DNA of 64,000 nucleotides, from positions 8,446,163 to 8,510,162 of the forward strand of contig NZ_CP042425.1 in assembly GCF_008254045.1 (NCBI RefSeq). The letters run 5' to 3'. Shown piece by piece: positions 7,528 through 16,782 of this stretch (positions within the stretch are counted from its first letter, which is position 1; every line of letters starts with the position of its first letter). Source of the stretch: Limnoglobus roseus (GTDB lineage Bacteria; Planctomycetota; Planctomycetia; Gemmatales; Gemmataceae). The notes under the pieces were generated by a model. That model saw only the letters and a list, made by a program, of their open reading frames with translations, was not told the DNA's origin and did not search any database. A program made the position numbers and the translations under genes.

Positions 7528-9654
7528 TCAAATCTTGTCGATCGAGTCGATCCACACGCACAGTTCGATGAGCGTCGGCTGGAGCATGTACTCCTTGCCG
7601 AAGTCTTTGAGTTGGCGGTAGATGACCGGGAACTTCTTGTCCTTCAGTGGCGGGATGCTGTCGGCGATCGACTTCACCGCCGGGTCTTTCTCGCCGCCGA
7701 CGATGAAGAACGCGAGCGGTTGGGCCGGCACGATGTCCTTCGGCTGCGTGCCGAGGCTGGCCCCGGTGGTGGCCACGCCGCGGATCGTGTCGCGGGCGCT
7801 GAAGCCGAGGTAGAACGCCATCTGCCCACCGACACCCATGCCGTGGGCGATGATGCGCGAACGGTCGATGGTGTGCTGGGCGATGACTTCCTTCACGTCT
7901 GCCATGATGCCTTCGGTTTCGCTCGCCACCCAGCCGTCGTTGCTCTGCGATTTCGGGCCGACGAGGATATAGTGGTAGTCCTCCAGGAACGGCCGCCAGA
8001 TCTTCGCCATCTCGTCGGCGTCCTTGCCACCCTTGCCGGCTGGGTGCAGCCAGACGATCAACCCGTGCGACACGCTCGGCTTGTAGTTCAAAGGCACGTA
8101 CACCCAGTACTCGCGGCCGAGGACGGCGTTCTTCTTCTTCAACATCCCGACTTCCGGCTCCTTGTCGTCCTTCTTCTCGTCGTCCTTGTCTTTCTTGGGT
8201 TCCTCTTTCTTCGGTTCTTCCTTCGGCTTCGGCGCGTCCTTCGCCCCCTTCGGCTTGTCGAGGGCACGCTCGGCGCTGGACGGCAGCGGCAGGGCGGCGG
8301 GCAGTTCCTCGTCCGGCACGGCCGTCAGTTTCACCTTCACCGTCTCGGTCTTGTCGCCCCCCGCGCGCTTCACTTCGAACTGCAATTCCTGGCCCGGCGG
8401 CGTGCGGCCGACGATCGCGTTCAGTTGCGTGCGGCCCTGCGTCAATTCCAGCGGCGGCGGGGCTTTTTGTCCGCCGGGCAGAATCGGGCTGACCTTCATG
8501 ATGCGGTCGCCGACCTTCAAGCCTGCGATCTCGGCCGGACTCTTCGGGTAGACGAAGCGAACCGGCACACCGGGGTCGGGGTCGTCGCGCAGCGGCAGGA
8601 TGCCGAGGAAGCCGGACGCGACGGCGGTGATGACGCCGGTCAGCTTCACGCCGGGGAAGTCCATCTCGTTACCGTCACGGAGGACCTTGATGTCGATGAC
8701 ATCGCCCTCGTACTTCGGCCCGAGGATGTGTTGCATGCCGACCATGTGAACGACCGGCTTTTTGTCGATGGTCACGATCTTATCGCCGACCTTCAAGCCC
8801 GCCTTCGCGGCGGCGGAATCGGGCGAGATCGTGCCAACGACGACGGCCGCGAGGTACTGTTCCTGGCTCTGCGGGGTGATGCCCATGAGGCCGCGGCGGA
8901 GGTTCTTGCCCTCGCGCAACTTCGGCACGACGGCGAGGACGTCTTCGAACGGGATGGCGAAGCCGATGCCGCTGTCGTACCACTCGACGCCGGACACGTC
9001 CCCCTCGGCGTTCTGCGACGCCGGAACGAGGATGCCCTGTACGCGGCCGTCGATGCCAACGAGCGGCCCGCCGTAGTTGACCGGCGACACCTTCGCGTCG
9101 GTTTGCAGGCACTTGCCGTTGATGCGGCCGACGGCGCTGATGATGCCGGCACTCACCGAGGGAGGCATCGCCCCCACGTCTGGCATCAGCGTGCGGCCGA
9201 GGGCGAGCGACCACTGGCCGATGGCGATGTCGGCCTTCGGCACGGCCGTCGGCACCGGCAGGTCTTTCGCGTCAATCTTGACGAGCGTCAGCATTCGCGT
9301 GGTATCGGTGGCGATCTGCTTGGCGACGAGGCGGCCGGGCCGGTTCGGCACCGTGACGAAGATGTCGGACGGCTTGTTCGCGAAGTTGAAAGAACTGGTG
9401 ATGATGTAGCCGTCCGCGGCGACGACGACGCCGGTGGTCGGGCCGACGCCCTTGCGGATGCCGGGCGCCCGCGGGCCGGGGCCGGCCGGGCCGCTGGGCA
9501 TCACGTCCTGGCCACCGACCGTTTCGATCTTCACGACCGACGGGGCGACGCCCGCGGACGCGGCCTTCATGGCCTGCTCTTCCTTCTCGTTGGCGTCCTG
9601 GGCAAAGGCGACCGGGGCGACGGCAAGGAGCAGCAGGCTGAGAAGGTATCGCAT
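7528..9654 (-). CDS. HtrA-like, double-PDZ, esterase-like protein with both active sites lost
   Basis: 708 residues from the ATG that opens a clear signal peptide (MRYLLSLLLLAVAPVAFAQ, cleavage after AFA); an earlier in-frame start at 9690 has no such logic. Residues about 30-245 align with the HtrA trypsin-like fold, but by alignment the triad is replaced: His by Phe89 (DGYIITSSFNF), Asp by Met121 (TDTTRMLTLVKI) and Ser by Tyr194 (LQTDAKVSPVNYGGPL). Two PDZ domains follow (about 255-345 and 350-450), then a Lys/Glu-rich linker (470-505). Residues 510-708 look like a PHB-depolymerase-type alpha/beta hydrolase (YWVYVPLNY, VWLHPAG). Its nucleophile elbow reads GMGVGG, with Gly607 where Ser is expected, and no histidine follows. 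It is probably a periplasmic binding or scaffold protein, not an enzyme. Confidence 0.82.
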   Translation of the reverse strand: MRYLLSLLLLAVAPVAFAQDANEKEEQAMKAASAGVAPSVVKIETVGGQDVMPSGPAGPGPRAPGIRKGVGPTTGVVVAADGYIITSSFNFANKPSDIFVTVPNRPGRLVAKQIATDTTRMLTLVKIDAKDLPVPTAVPKADIAIGQWSLALGRTLMPDVGAMPPSVSAGIISAVGRINGKCLQTDAKVSPVNYGGPLVGIDGRVQGILVPASQNAEGDVSGVEWYDSGIGFAIPFEDVLAVVPKLREGKNLRRGLMGITPQSQEQYLAAVVVGTISPDSAAAKAGLKVGDKIVTIDKKPVVHMVGMQHILGPKYEGDVIDIKVLRDGNEMDFPGVKLTGVITAVASGFLGILPLRDDPDPGVPVRFVYPKSPAEIAGLKVGDRIMKVSPILPGGQKAPPPLELTQGRTQLNAIVGRTPPGQELQFEVKRAGGDKTETVKVKLTAVPDEELPAALPLPSSAERALDKPKGAKDAPKPKEEPKKEEPKKDKDDEKKDDKEPEVGMLKKKNAVLGREYWVYVPLNYKPSVSHGLIVWLHPAGKGGKDADEMAKIWRPFLEDYHYILVGPKSQSNDGWVASETEGIMADVKEVIAQHTIDRSRIIAHGMGVGGQMAFYLGFSARDTIRGVATTGASLGTQPKDIVPAQPLAFFIVGGEKDPAVKSIADSIPPLKDKKFPVIYRQLKDFGKEYMLQPTLIELCVWIDSIDKI

Positions 9655-9721
9655 GAAGGAGTCTCGTTCGGAGGCGAATGCCGTTAGCATACCAGTAGTG
9701 CGACGAGCGAGCGAGCAGGTT

Positions 9722-10906
9722 CTAACGACTCATCGCCCGCCGGACGATCTCCAATCGTGGCCCCCACGCGAACTCGCGCTCCACCCGCTCGCGACCGGTG
9801 GCCCCCATCGCGGCAAATCCCCCACGGGTCACGGCATCGCGGATCGCATTCGGCGTGCAATCGACGACCCGCCCGTCCACGCCGTCGCGGACCAATTCGG
9901 CCGGCCCGCCGGCCCGGTAGACGATCACCGGCTTCGCGTTCGCCCACGCTTCCAACAGCACGAGGCCGAACGAGTCAGTCCGCGACGGCAACGCGAACAC
10001 GTCGATGCCGGCGAAGAAGTCCCGCTTCTCGCCGTCTGTCAGAACACCGAGGCGGGTGACACGGTCCTGATGCGGGTAGGTCTGCCAGAATCGCTCGAAG
10101 TTTGGCATCGTCGGCCCGGCGAGAACGACGCGATTCGGCAGGTTCGCCCGCAGCAGATCGACGGTCCCCTTCTCGGCGCTCAGGTTCGCGAGGTGGCCAA
10201 TCACGAGTTCGTCGCCGACGCCCCACTTCGCCCGCGCCGCGCCGCGGTCGCCGCCGGTGCATTCGGCCGGGTCCACGCCCAGCCCTTGTAGGATCACCCG
10301 CGATTCCGGTACGCCGAGGCCGATCACCGCCCGGCGTTCCCCCTCCGTTTGCACGAAGACGCCATCGGCTTGTTGCAGCAGCCACCGCATCACCGGCCGC
10401 GTGTACTGCTTCCGGGTGCGGTCGTGCGGGTCGGCGGGGTCACCGAGGTGCAGGAACGGCGTGAGGAAGAACGGCACCTTCCGCTTGCGGGCCAACCGCA
10501 GACCGCAGGCGATCGGGAACGTGTACGGGAAGGCCGTCGCGTGGACGGCGTCGAGCGGCTCGGTGAAATTGCCGGCGTCCCGCCACATCGCCGGGCAGAT
10601 CGGGTTACACGGCAACGTCAGGGCTTGCACCGGGCGAATCGGCAGTAGCGAGAGTGCCTTCAGAACGTACCGTCTGGCGGGGAAGAATAGCGGGCAGTAA
10701 CGGCGGACGCGAACCTTTTCCGGTGTCGCGACCTCTGGAGTCGGGTGCCCCGGCTTCCCCCAAAGTTCCCCCAACTCGACGGCCGTCGTCGTGAACACCG
10801 TCACCGTGTCCCCTTGCCCTGCGAGGTGGTTCGTCAGCCGCTCGAAGTAGCTCTCGGAGCCACCGAGGGCGGGCGGATACCGCTGGACGAAATGGGCCAC
10901 GTGCAT
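9722..10906 (-). CDS. glycosyltransferase, GT4 family
   Basis: About 394 residues, GT-B fold. The N-terminal acceptor domain opens MHVAHFVQRYPPALGGSES, the usual GT4 first strand and glycine loop. The C-terminal donor domain carries VIGHLANLSAEKGT, then DVFALPSRTDSFGLVLLEAWA with its EX7E-type motif, and KPVIVYRAGGPAELV. It transfers a sugar from an activated donor, probably to surface polysaccharide or lipid; the donor and acceptor cannot be told. The ATG at 10906 was chosen because it begins the conserved first strand; the open frame runs further upstream into the divergent aminotransferase promoter region. Confidence 0.9.
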   Translation of the reverse strand: MHVAHFVQRYPPALGGSESYFERLTNHLAGQGDTVTVFTTTAVELGELWGKPGHPTPEVATPEKVRVRRYCPLFFPARRYVLKALSLLPIRPVQALTLPCNPICPAMWRDAGNFTEPLDAVHATAFPYTFPIACGLRLARKRKVPFFLTPFLHLGDPADPHDRTRKQYTRPVMRWLLQQADGVFVQTEGERRAVIGLGVPESRVILQGLGVDPAECTGGDRGAARAKWGVGDELVIGHLANLSAEKGTVDLLRANLPNRVVLAGPTMPNFERFWQTYPHQDRVTRLGVLTDGEKRDFFAGIDVFALPSRTDSFGLVLLEAWANAKPVIVYRAGGPAELVRDGVDGRVVDCTPNAIRDAVTRGGFAAMGATGRERVEREFAWGPRLEIVRRAMSR

Positions 10907-10995
10907 TCGCGGGGTTCCGTTGGGTGGGGAAATGTATACGATGTCCGATGGCCGGGTTGCACCCGCACCACTCCCCGTTGAGGCACGAGCAAGCG

Positions 10996-12201
10996 ATGAT
11001 CCGCGTTTCGAAGTTGGCCGACTCGGTGAAGCCGTCCGCAACTCTCGCCGCCGGCGCGAAGGCCCGCGAGTTGAAGGCGAAGGGCATTAAGGTCTTCGAC
11101 TTCAGCCTCGGCGAGCCGGACTTCAACACGCCGAAGCACATCTGCGACGCCGCGAACGAGGCGATGGCGAAGGGCGAGACGCACTACACCCCGGCCGGCG
11201 GCACGGCCGAACTCAAGAAGGCCATCGCGAAGTGGTACGGCAAAACCTACGGCTTCGAGTGCGGGTCGGAGCACGTGCTCGTTTCCAACGGGGCGAAGCA
11301 CAGCATTCACAACGTGCTGGCGGCGACCGTCGGTCCCGGCGATGAAGTCGTCATCCCGTCGCCGTACTGGGTCAGCTACAGCGACCTCGTCAGCATGACC
11401 GGGGCGACGCCGGTGCTGGTCCACACGCGGATCGAGAAGGGCTTCAAGATGTCGCCTGAGCAGTTGCAGGCGGCCATCACGCCGCAGACGCGGATGCTCA
11501 TGCTCAACTCGCCGAGTAACCCGACCGGGGCGGTGTACAGCCGGGCGGAACTCGAAGCCCTCGTGGACGTGGTGCTGAAGCACCCGGACGTGACGATCCT
11601 CAGCGACGAAATTTACGAGCAACTCTGTTACGGCACCGCGAAGCCGACGTGCGTGGTCACCCTGCGGCCGGAACTGCGGGACCGCACGGTGACGATCAGC
11701 GGGGCGAGCAAGAGCTACGCGATGACCGGCTGGCGGATCGGCTGGGCGGTCGCTCCCGCCCACCTCGTCAAGGCGATGGACAACGTCCAGAGCCAGGAAA
11801 CGAGCTGCCCGTCGAGCGTCAGTCAGGCGGCGATGGTCGTGGCCCTGGAGTCGCCGGAGTCGCCGAAGTGCGTCGCCGCGATGCTCAAGGAGTTCGCCGC
11901 CCGGCGGGACGTGGTGTGCAAGTTGCTGACGGCCATTCCGGGGGTCAAACTGTTCGAACCGGAGGGGGCGTTCTACGCCTTCTTCGACGTGTCGAGCTAC
12001 TTCGGAAAAGCCTTCGGCGATAAGAAGGTGACAGACTCGATGACCTTCTGCACGACGCTGTTGGAACAGGCCCACGTTAACCTCGTGCCGGGGGCGGCCT
12101 TCGGCGCGGAGGGGTTCGTGCGGATGTCGTTCGCAACGAGCAAGGACGAGATCGAAGGCGGCCTCGCGAAGCTGAAGGACTGGCTCGCGAACGCGACCTA
12201 A
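10996..12201 (+). CDS. class I pyridoxal-phosphate aminotransferase (aspartate aminotransferase type)
   Basis: 401 residues. Fold-type I aminotransferase related to prokaryotic class I-beta aspartate transaminases. Evidence: FDFSLGEPDFNTPKHI near the N-terminus, YTPAGGTAELKKAI, LNSPSNPTGAVYS (the N-P-T-G substrate loop), SDEIYEQLCY, and SGASKSYAMTGWRIGW with Lys239 as the Schiff-base lysine. The C-terminal arginine that binds the substrate carboxylate is expected in GFVRMSFATS. Substrate is likely aspartate/oxoglutarate but related enzymes use other amino acids. The ATG at 10996 was chosen to match the family N-terminus (MIRVSKLADSVKPSATL). It is followed after 43 bases by an ornithine-cyclodeaminase-family gene, so the two probably form an amino-acid operon. 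Confidence 0.92.
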   Translation: MIRVSKLADSVKPSATLAAGAKARELKAKGIKVFDFSLGEPDFNTPKHICDAANEAMAKGETHYTPAGGTAELKKAIAKWYGKTYGFECGSEHVLVSNGAKHSIHNVLAATVGPGDEVVIPSPYWVSYSDLVSMTGATPVLVHTRIEKGFKMSPEQLQAAITPQTRMLMLNSPSNPTGAVYSRAELEALVDVVLKHPDVTILSDEIYEQLCYGTAKPTCVVTLRPELRDRTVTISGASKSYAMTGWRIGWAVAPAHLVKAMDNVQSQETSCPSSVSQAAMVVALESPESPKCVAAMLKEFAARRDVVCKLLTAIPGVKLFEPEGAFYAFFDVSSYFGKAFGDKKVTDSMTFCTTLLEQAHVNLVPGAAFGAEGFVRMSFATSKDEIEGGLAKLKDWLANAT

Positions 12202-12244
12202 CAACCAGCCGTGGATGACCGCGGGGAAAAAGGTTCGGTGCCCC

Positions 12245-13201
12245 ATGCCCACACTGTACCTGACTGAGTCCGAAGTCCGATCGCTCTTGACGATGGACCT
12301 CGCCCTGGAGGCCGTGGAAGCGGCCTTCCGGAAGATTTCTCTCGACGAGGCCACCGCCATCCCGCGGTCGCGGTGCCAAACCGATCAGGTCATGTTGCAC
12401 GTCCTGCCGGGGGCCGCGAAGACGCTCAACGCCATCGGGCTCAAGTGCTACACGAGCGGCAAGTTCGGCGCGCAGTTCCAGGTCTTTCTGTTCGACTCGA
12501 AGGCCGGCGGCCTGATCGCGATTCTGGAAGCCGATCACCTCGGGGCCGTCCGCACTGGGGCAGCCAGCGGGGTCGCGACCAAGAAACTCGCCCGCAAAGA
12601 CGCGACCACCGTCGGCATCATCGGCACCGGCAAGCAAGCCCGCACGCAGCTCGAAGCCGTGTGCAAGGTCCGCGCGATCAAGAAGGCCCGCGTCTACAGC
12701 CGCGATGAAACCAAGCGGACGGCGTTCGCCGCCGAGATGAGCCACGTCTGCGGCACGGAGGTCATCCCCGTCAGCACCCCGGAAGAGGCCGCGCGGGGGC
12801 TGGACATCATCTGTACGGCCACCAGCAGCCGCGAGCCGGTGTTGCACGGCGAGTGGGTCGCGGAAGGGACGCACGTCAACCTCATCGGCTCGAACTTCCT
12901 CGCGAAAACGGAAGCGGACGTGGAACTGTTCCGCCGGGCCAGCCTGATCGTTTCGGACAACAAAGACCAGGCCCGGATCGAGGCGGGCGATTTCGTCGCC
13001 GCGATGCAGGAGCACGTCTTCGGCTGGGCCGACGTAGTCGAGTTGGCGCACATCGTGGCCGGCCGCGTGCCCGGCCGTGGGTCGCCGACGGACGTGACCA
13101 TCTTCAAATCGCTCGGCCTCGGCCTGGAAGACGTGGCAACCGCGGCGAAGGTGTACCAGAAGGCCGTCGCGCAAAAGGTGGGCCGGGAGATTCTGCCGTA
13201 G
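12245..13201 (+). CDS. ornithine cyclodeaminase / mu-crystallin family protein
   Basis: 318 residues, NAD-dependent. Family features are LTESEVRSLLTMDLALEAVE at the N-terminus, GLKCYT with the catalytic-type lysine, the SKAGGLIAILEADHLGAVRTGAASGVATK segment, and the Rossmann motif VGIIGTGKQA at about residue 123. Members include ornithine cyclodeaminase, archaeal-type alanine dehydrogenase and imine reductases; the sequence alone does not decide between them. It lies just downstream of an aminotransferase, which suggests a shared role in making or recycling an amino acid. Start ATG at 12245 matches the family N-terminus; 10 extra codons upstream are not conserved-looking. Confidence 0.88.
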   Translation: MPTLYLTESEVRSLLTMDLALEAVEAAFRKISLDEATAIPRSRCQTDQVMLHVLPGAAKTLNAIGLKCYTSGKFGAQFQVFLFDSKAGGLIAILEADHLGAVRTGAASGVATKKLARKDATTVGIIGTGKQARTQLEAVCKVRAIKKARVYSRDETKRTAFAAEMSHVCGTEVIPVSTPEEAARGLDIICTATSSREPVLHGEWVAEGTHVNLIGSNFLAKTEADVELFRRASLIVSDNKDQARIEAGDFVAAMQEHVFGWADVVELAHIVAGRVPGRGSPTDVTIFKSLGLGLEDVATAAKVYQKAVAQKVGREILP

Positions 13202-13229
13202 GCCGGTGGCTTCCTTCAAAGTCGATGGC

Positions 13230-13314
13230 GAGCGGCCCGGCATGAGCGGGCCGTGTCTTGACACTTCCAGACACGGCACACTTCCAGACACGGCCCGCTC
13301 ACGCCGGGCCGCTC
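13230..13314. repeat. 85-bp element with 29-bp terminal inverted repeats
   Basis: Arms 13230-13258 and 13286-13314 are inverted copies with one mismatch. The arm starts GAGCGGCCCGGC. The 27-base middle holds part of a direct repeat (ACACTTCCAGACACGGC, twice). It lies between the cyclodeaminase-family gene and mfd, both on the plus strand, and could fold as a long hairpin: a terminator, or a small dispersed non-autonomous element. Confidence 0.8.
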
Positions 13315-13401
13315 GTCGTTGCAATGGCAAACACTTCCCGACCTACTTCGCTGTTCTTCCCTTCCCATCCGTGACTACAATTCTCTCTCCACCCGGAATT
13401 G

Positions 13402-16400
13402 ATGGCGTTGGCCAAGAAGAAGGCATTACCCGAACTCCACCTCGCCGACCTACCGACCCTCCTGCGGGCAACGGACGGCTGGGCGGCCCTGCGCGCCGCC
13501 CTGGGCCAGCACGAGAGCGGCACCATCGACGGGGCGTGGGGGTCATCGGCGGCCCTCGCCGCCGCAACGCTGGCCCGGGAGAAACCGCCGGCCCTCTTGA
13601 TCGTGGTGCCGAACGTCACGGACGTCGGGCCGTGGGCGGAAGACCTGGCGTGCTTCCTCGGCGAACGACCGTTCGTCTTCCCCGCGTGGGAAACGTGGCC
13701 GCCGCCGACGCACCAGGGGCGACTCGCGCCGGAGACGGCCGAACGGTTGCGAGTGTTGCAGAAACTCGGAACTGGCGAACTCACATCGCCGACGATCATC
13801 GCGCCGATGGCGGCGGTGATTCAGCCGGTGCCGCCGCGGGCCGACCTCGCCAACCGCGGCCGGACGCTCACGCCGGGCGAAGTCGTGGACGTGGACGACC
13901 TCGCCGAGTGGCTGGTGGGCAACGGCTACAAGCGGGTGGAAGCGGTCGAGTACCCCGGCGAGTTCGCGAAACGCGGCGGCATCGTCGATCTCTTCCCGCC
14001 CGATTCGCCGGACCCGGTGCGACTGGAATTCTTCGGCGATGAATTGGAGTCGATCCGCCTCTTCGCGGCGCAGTCGCAACGGAGCCTGGAGAAGAGGAAG
14101 TCTGTTACCGTCATCGGGATCGAAGCGGGAAAAACACACGGCCGCCCGGCCGTGGGCTTTCTCGCGGAGTACCTTTCCCCCGACACGTGGATCGTACTGG
14201 TGGAACCGGGCGATCTCAAGGAACAAGGCAAGCACTTCTTCGAGCGCGTCGCCGACCCGGCAGGGCTGTTCACGGTCGAGGGCGTGTTCTCACAGCTCAT
14301 GCAGTTCGCGACCGTCACCATCTCGGTGCTGCCGCGGGCGTCGGTGGAGGCGAGCTGGCACCTGCACGTCGAGTCGGTCGAGCGGTTCAGCGGCAACGTG
14401 CAGCGCGTCCGCGACGAACTCGACACCGTCGGGTCGGCCGGCCGCGTGCTGATTGCCTGCCAATCGGAGGCCGAGGTTCACCGACTGACGGACGTCTTGA
14501 AGGCCGGCAAACTCTCGGAGTCGCACCGGCTCGCGCTCGTGACGGGGCACGTCAAAACCGGCTTCCGCCTCGTCGGGCCGAACGTCGTCGTCCTCGGCAG
14601 CCACGAAATCTTCCACAAGGACCTGCTGCCGCCCGGGGTGAAAGACCCGACGAAGCCGCAGAGCTCGCGGCGGGTCGAGTCGCGGGCCATCGACAGCTTC
14701 CTCGACTTGAACGAGGGCGATTACGTCGTCCACGTCGCCCACGGCATCGCCCGCTTCCGCGGGATGCGCGTGCTGGAGAAAACGTCGGCGATCATGACCG
14801 GCAACGATCCGCTCGACGACGCGGACGAGAACGCACTTCAGGCGGTCGAAGAAAACCTGATGCTCGAGTTCCGCGACGGCGTGTTTCTGTACGTGCCGGC
14901 CTCGCGCATTGACCTGATTCAGAAGTACGTCGGTGGCAACACGGCCGAGCCGACGCTGTCGAAACTCGGCGGCACGGCGTGGGGTCGCAAGAAGGCGCAG
15001 ATCACGGAAGCGGTCCGCGACATGGCCGCCGAGATGATTCAGATTCAGGCCGTGCGGGCGTCGCTGCCGGGCACACCGCTGCCGGCCGACTCGGACTGGC
15101 AGCGCGAGTTCGAAGCCGCGTTCCCGTACCAGGAAACGCCGGACCAACTGGCCGCCATCAACGAGACGAAGGCCGACCTGGAGAAGCCGAGGCCGCTCGA
15201 CCGGCTCATCTGCGGCGACGTGGGGTACGGCAAAACCGAGGTTGCTATCCGGGCCGCGTTCAAGGTCATCGACAACGGCAAGCAGGTGGCCGTGCTGGTG
15301 CCGACGACGATCCTCGCCGAGCAACACTTTCGCAACTTCAGTCAGCGGTTCGCGGAATACCCGTTCGTCGTCGAGTGCCTCAGCCGGTTCCGCTCAGCAG
15401 CCCAACAGCGGGACATCGTCCGCCGGGTGAAGGCGGGCGAGGTGGACGTGGTCGTCGGCACCCACCGCGTCGTCGGCAGCGACGTGGCCTTCCCCGACCT
15501 GGGCCTCGTGGTCATCGACGAGGAGCAGCGGTTCGGCGTCGAACACAAGGAGAAGCTGAAGCGGCTGCGGTCGATGGTGCACGTGCTGACGATGAGCGCC
15601 ACGCCGATCCCGCGGACGCTGCACTCGGCCCTCCTCGGCATTCGCGAAATCTCGAACCTGGAGACGCCGCCGCCGGAACGGATGCCGATCGAGACGCGGA
15701 TCATCCGCTGGGACGATCAGATGATCCGCCACGCAATTCTGCGGGAACTCAATCGCGGCGGGCAGGCGTACTTCGTCCACAACCGCGTTCACGATATCCT
15801 CGAAGTCGTCACCAAGATCAAGATGCTCGTGCCGGAAGCCCGCGTCGTCTACGGCCACGGACAGATGAACGAGCACCAACTCGAAGCCGCGATGGTCACG
15901 TTCCTGCGAAAAGAAGCCGACATCCTGGTAGCGACGACGATCATCGAGAGCGGCCTGGACATCCCGAGCGCGAACACCATCTTCATCGACGACGCCGACA
16001 ACTACGGCCTCGCCGACCTGCACCAACTCCGCGGCCGCGTCGGCCGGCAGAAGTTGCGGGCGTATGCCTACCTCATCGTCAACCCGCTGAAGCTGCTGAC
16101 GCCGACGGCTCAGAAGCGGCTGAAGGCGATCGAGGAGTTCACCGAACTCGGGGCCGGTTTCAAGATTTCGATGCGGGACTTGGAGATCCGCGGGGCCGGC
16201 AACATCCTCGGCACCGAGCAGAGCGGGCACATCGCCGCCCTCGGCTACGAGATGTATTGCACGCTGTTGGAGAATGCCGTCCGGCAACTGAAGAACCTGC
16301 CGCCGAAGGTGCCGGTCGAGGTTCACGTCGACCTGCCGTGGCCGGCCTTCCTGCCGCGGGATTATGTGCCGGGGCAGAAGCTGCGGATCGAAGTTTACCG

Positions 16401-16731
16401 CCGCCTCTCGCGGTTGCGCGAAGTGAAGCAACTCGCCGACTTCCGCAGCGAACTCGCCGACCGCTACGGCCCGCCGCCGCCGGAAACTGAGTGGCTGTTG
16501 CGGACGACCGAGATTCGCCTGCACTGCGTCCGCTGGCAGATCAGCAGCGTCAACCGCAACGGCCGCGACCTCGTCTTCGGCTACAAGAGCCGGGCGAAGG
16601 CGGACGAGTTGTCGAAGAAATCCGGCGGCCGGTTCAAGGCGGTGGACGAGAAGAGTTGCTACCTGCGACTGAAGCCGGAGGAAGATTCCCCGGAGGCGAT
16701 GTACGAACTTCTGAAAAAAGTATTAAGTTGA
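13402..16731 (+). CDS. mfd: transcription-repair coupling factor
   Basis: Frees RNA polymerase stalled at DNA lesions and recruits nucleotide excision repair. 1109 residues, normal length. In order: UvrB-like N-terminal module (WETWPPPTHQGRLAPETAERL, then EYPGEFAKRGGIVDLFP), the RNA-polymerase-interaction domain opening GDYVVHVAHGIARFRGM, and superfamily 2 translocase motors. The motors carry Walker A ICGDVGYGKTE near residue 610, the DEEQ box near 706, MSATPIPRTLH, and ATTIIESGLDIPSANT with HQLRGRVGR. The TRCF C-terminal domain ends the protein. The frame also offers TTG at 13399 directly before the ATG. Transcribed alone after a 200-base gap holding the 13230-13314 hairpin element. Confidence 0.97.
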   Translation: MALAKKKALPELHLADLPTLLRATDGWAALRAALGQHESGTIDGAWGSSAALAAATLAREKPPALLIVVPNVTDVGPWAEDLACFLGERPFVFPAWETWPPPTHQGRLAPETAERLRVLQKLGTGELTSPTIIAPMAAVIQPVPPRADLANRGRTLTPGEVVDVDDLAEWLVGNGYKRVEAVEYPGEFAKRGGIVDLFPPDSPDPVRLEFFGDELESIRLFAAQSQRSLEKRKSVTVIGIEAGKTHGRPAVGFLAEYLSPDTWIVLVEPGDLKEQGKHFFERVADPAGLFTVEGVFSQLMQFATVTISVLPRASVEASWHLHVESVERFSGNVQRVRDELDTVGSAGRVLIACQSEAEVHRLTDVLKAGKLSESHRLALVTGHVKTGFRLVGPNVVVLGSHEIFHKDLLPPGVKDPTKPQSSRRVESRAIDSFLDLNEGDYVVHVAHGIARFRGMRVLEKTSAIMTGNDPLDDADENALQAVEENLMLEFRDGVFLYVPASRIDLIQKYVGGNTAEPTLSKLGGTAWGRKKAQITEAVRDMAAEMIQIQAVRASLPGTPLPADSDWQREFEAAFPYQETPDQLAAINETKADLEKPRPLDRLICGDVGYGKTEVAIRAAFKVIDNGKQVAVLVPTTILAEQHFRNFSQRFAEYPFVVECLSRFRSAAQQRDIVRRVKAGEVDVVVGTHRVVGSDVAFPDLGLVVIDEEQRFGVEHKEKLKRLRSMVHVLTMSATPIPRTLHSALLGIREISNLETPPPERMPIETRIIRWDDQMIRHAILRELNRGGQAYFVHNRVHDILEVVTKIKMLVPEARVVYGHGQMNEHQLEAAMVTFLRKEADILVATTIIESGLDIPSANTIFIDDADNYGLADLHQLRGRVGRQKLRAYAYLIVNPLKLLTPTAQKRLKAIEEFTELGAGFKISMRDLEIRGAGNILGTEQSGHIAALGYEMYCTLLENAVRQLKNLPPKVPVEVHVDLPWPAFLPRDYVPGQKLRIEVYRRLSRLREVKQLADFRSELADRYGPPPPETEWLLRTTEIRLHCVRWQISSVNRNGRDLVFGYKSRAKADELSKKSGGRFKAVDEKSCYLRLKPEEDSPEAMYELLKKVLS

Positions 16732-16782
16732 CTTTTCGCCCCGAACGCTCATGATCACAGGCAGTCTCCCGGGGCCGCCGCC

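Noticed and set aside
13265..13296. Direct repeat considered as a CRISPR-like array
   Set aside because: Only two copies of ACACTTCCAGACACGGC with no spacers. It is part of a hairpin element.
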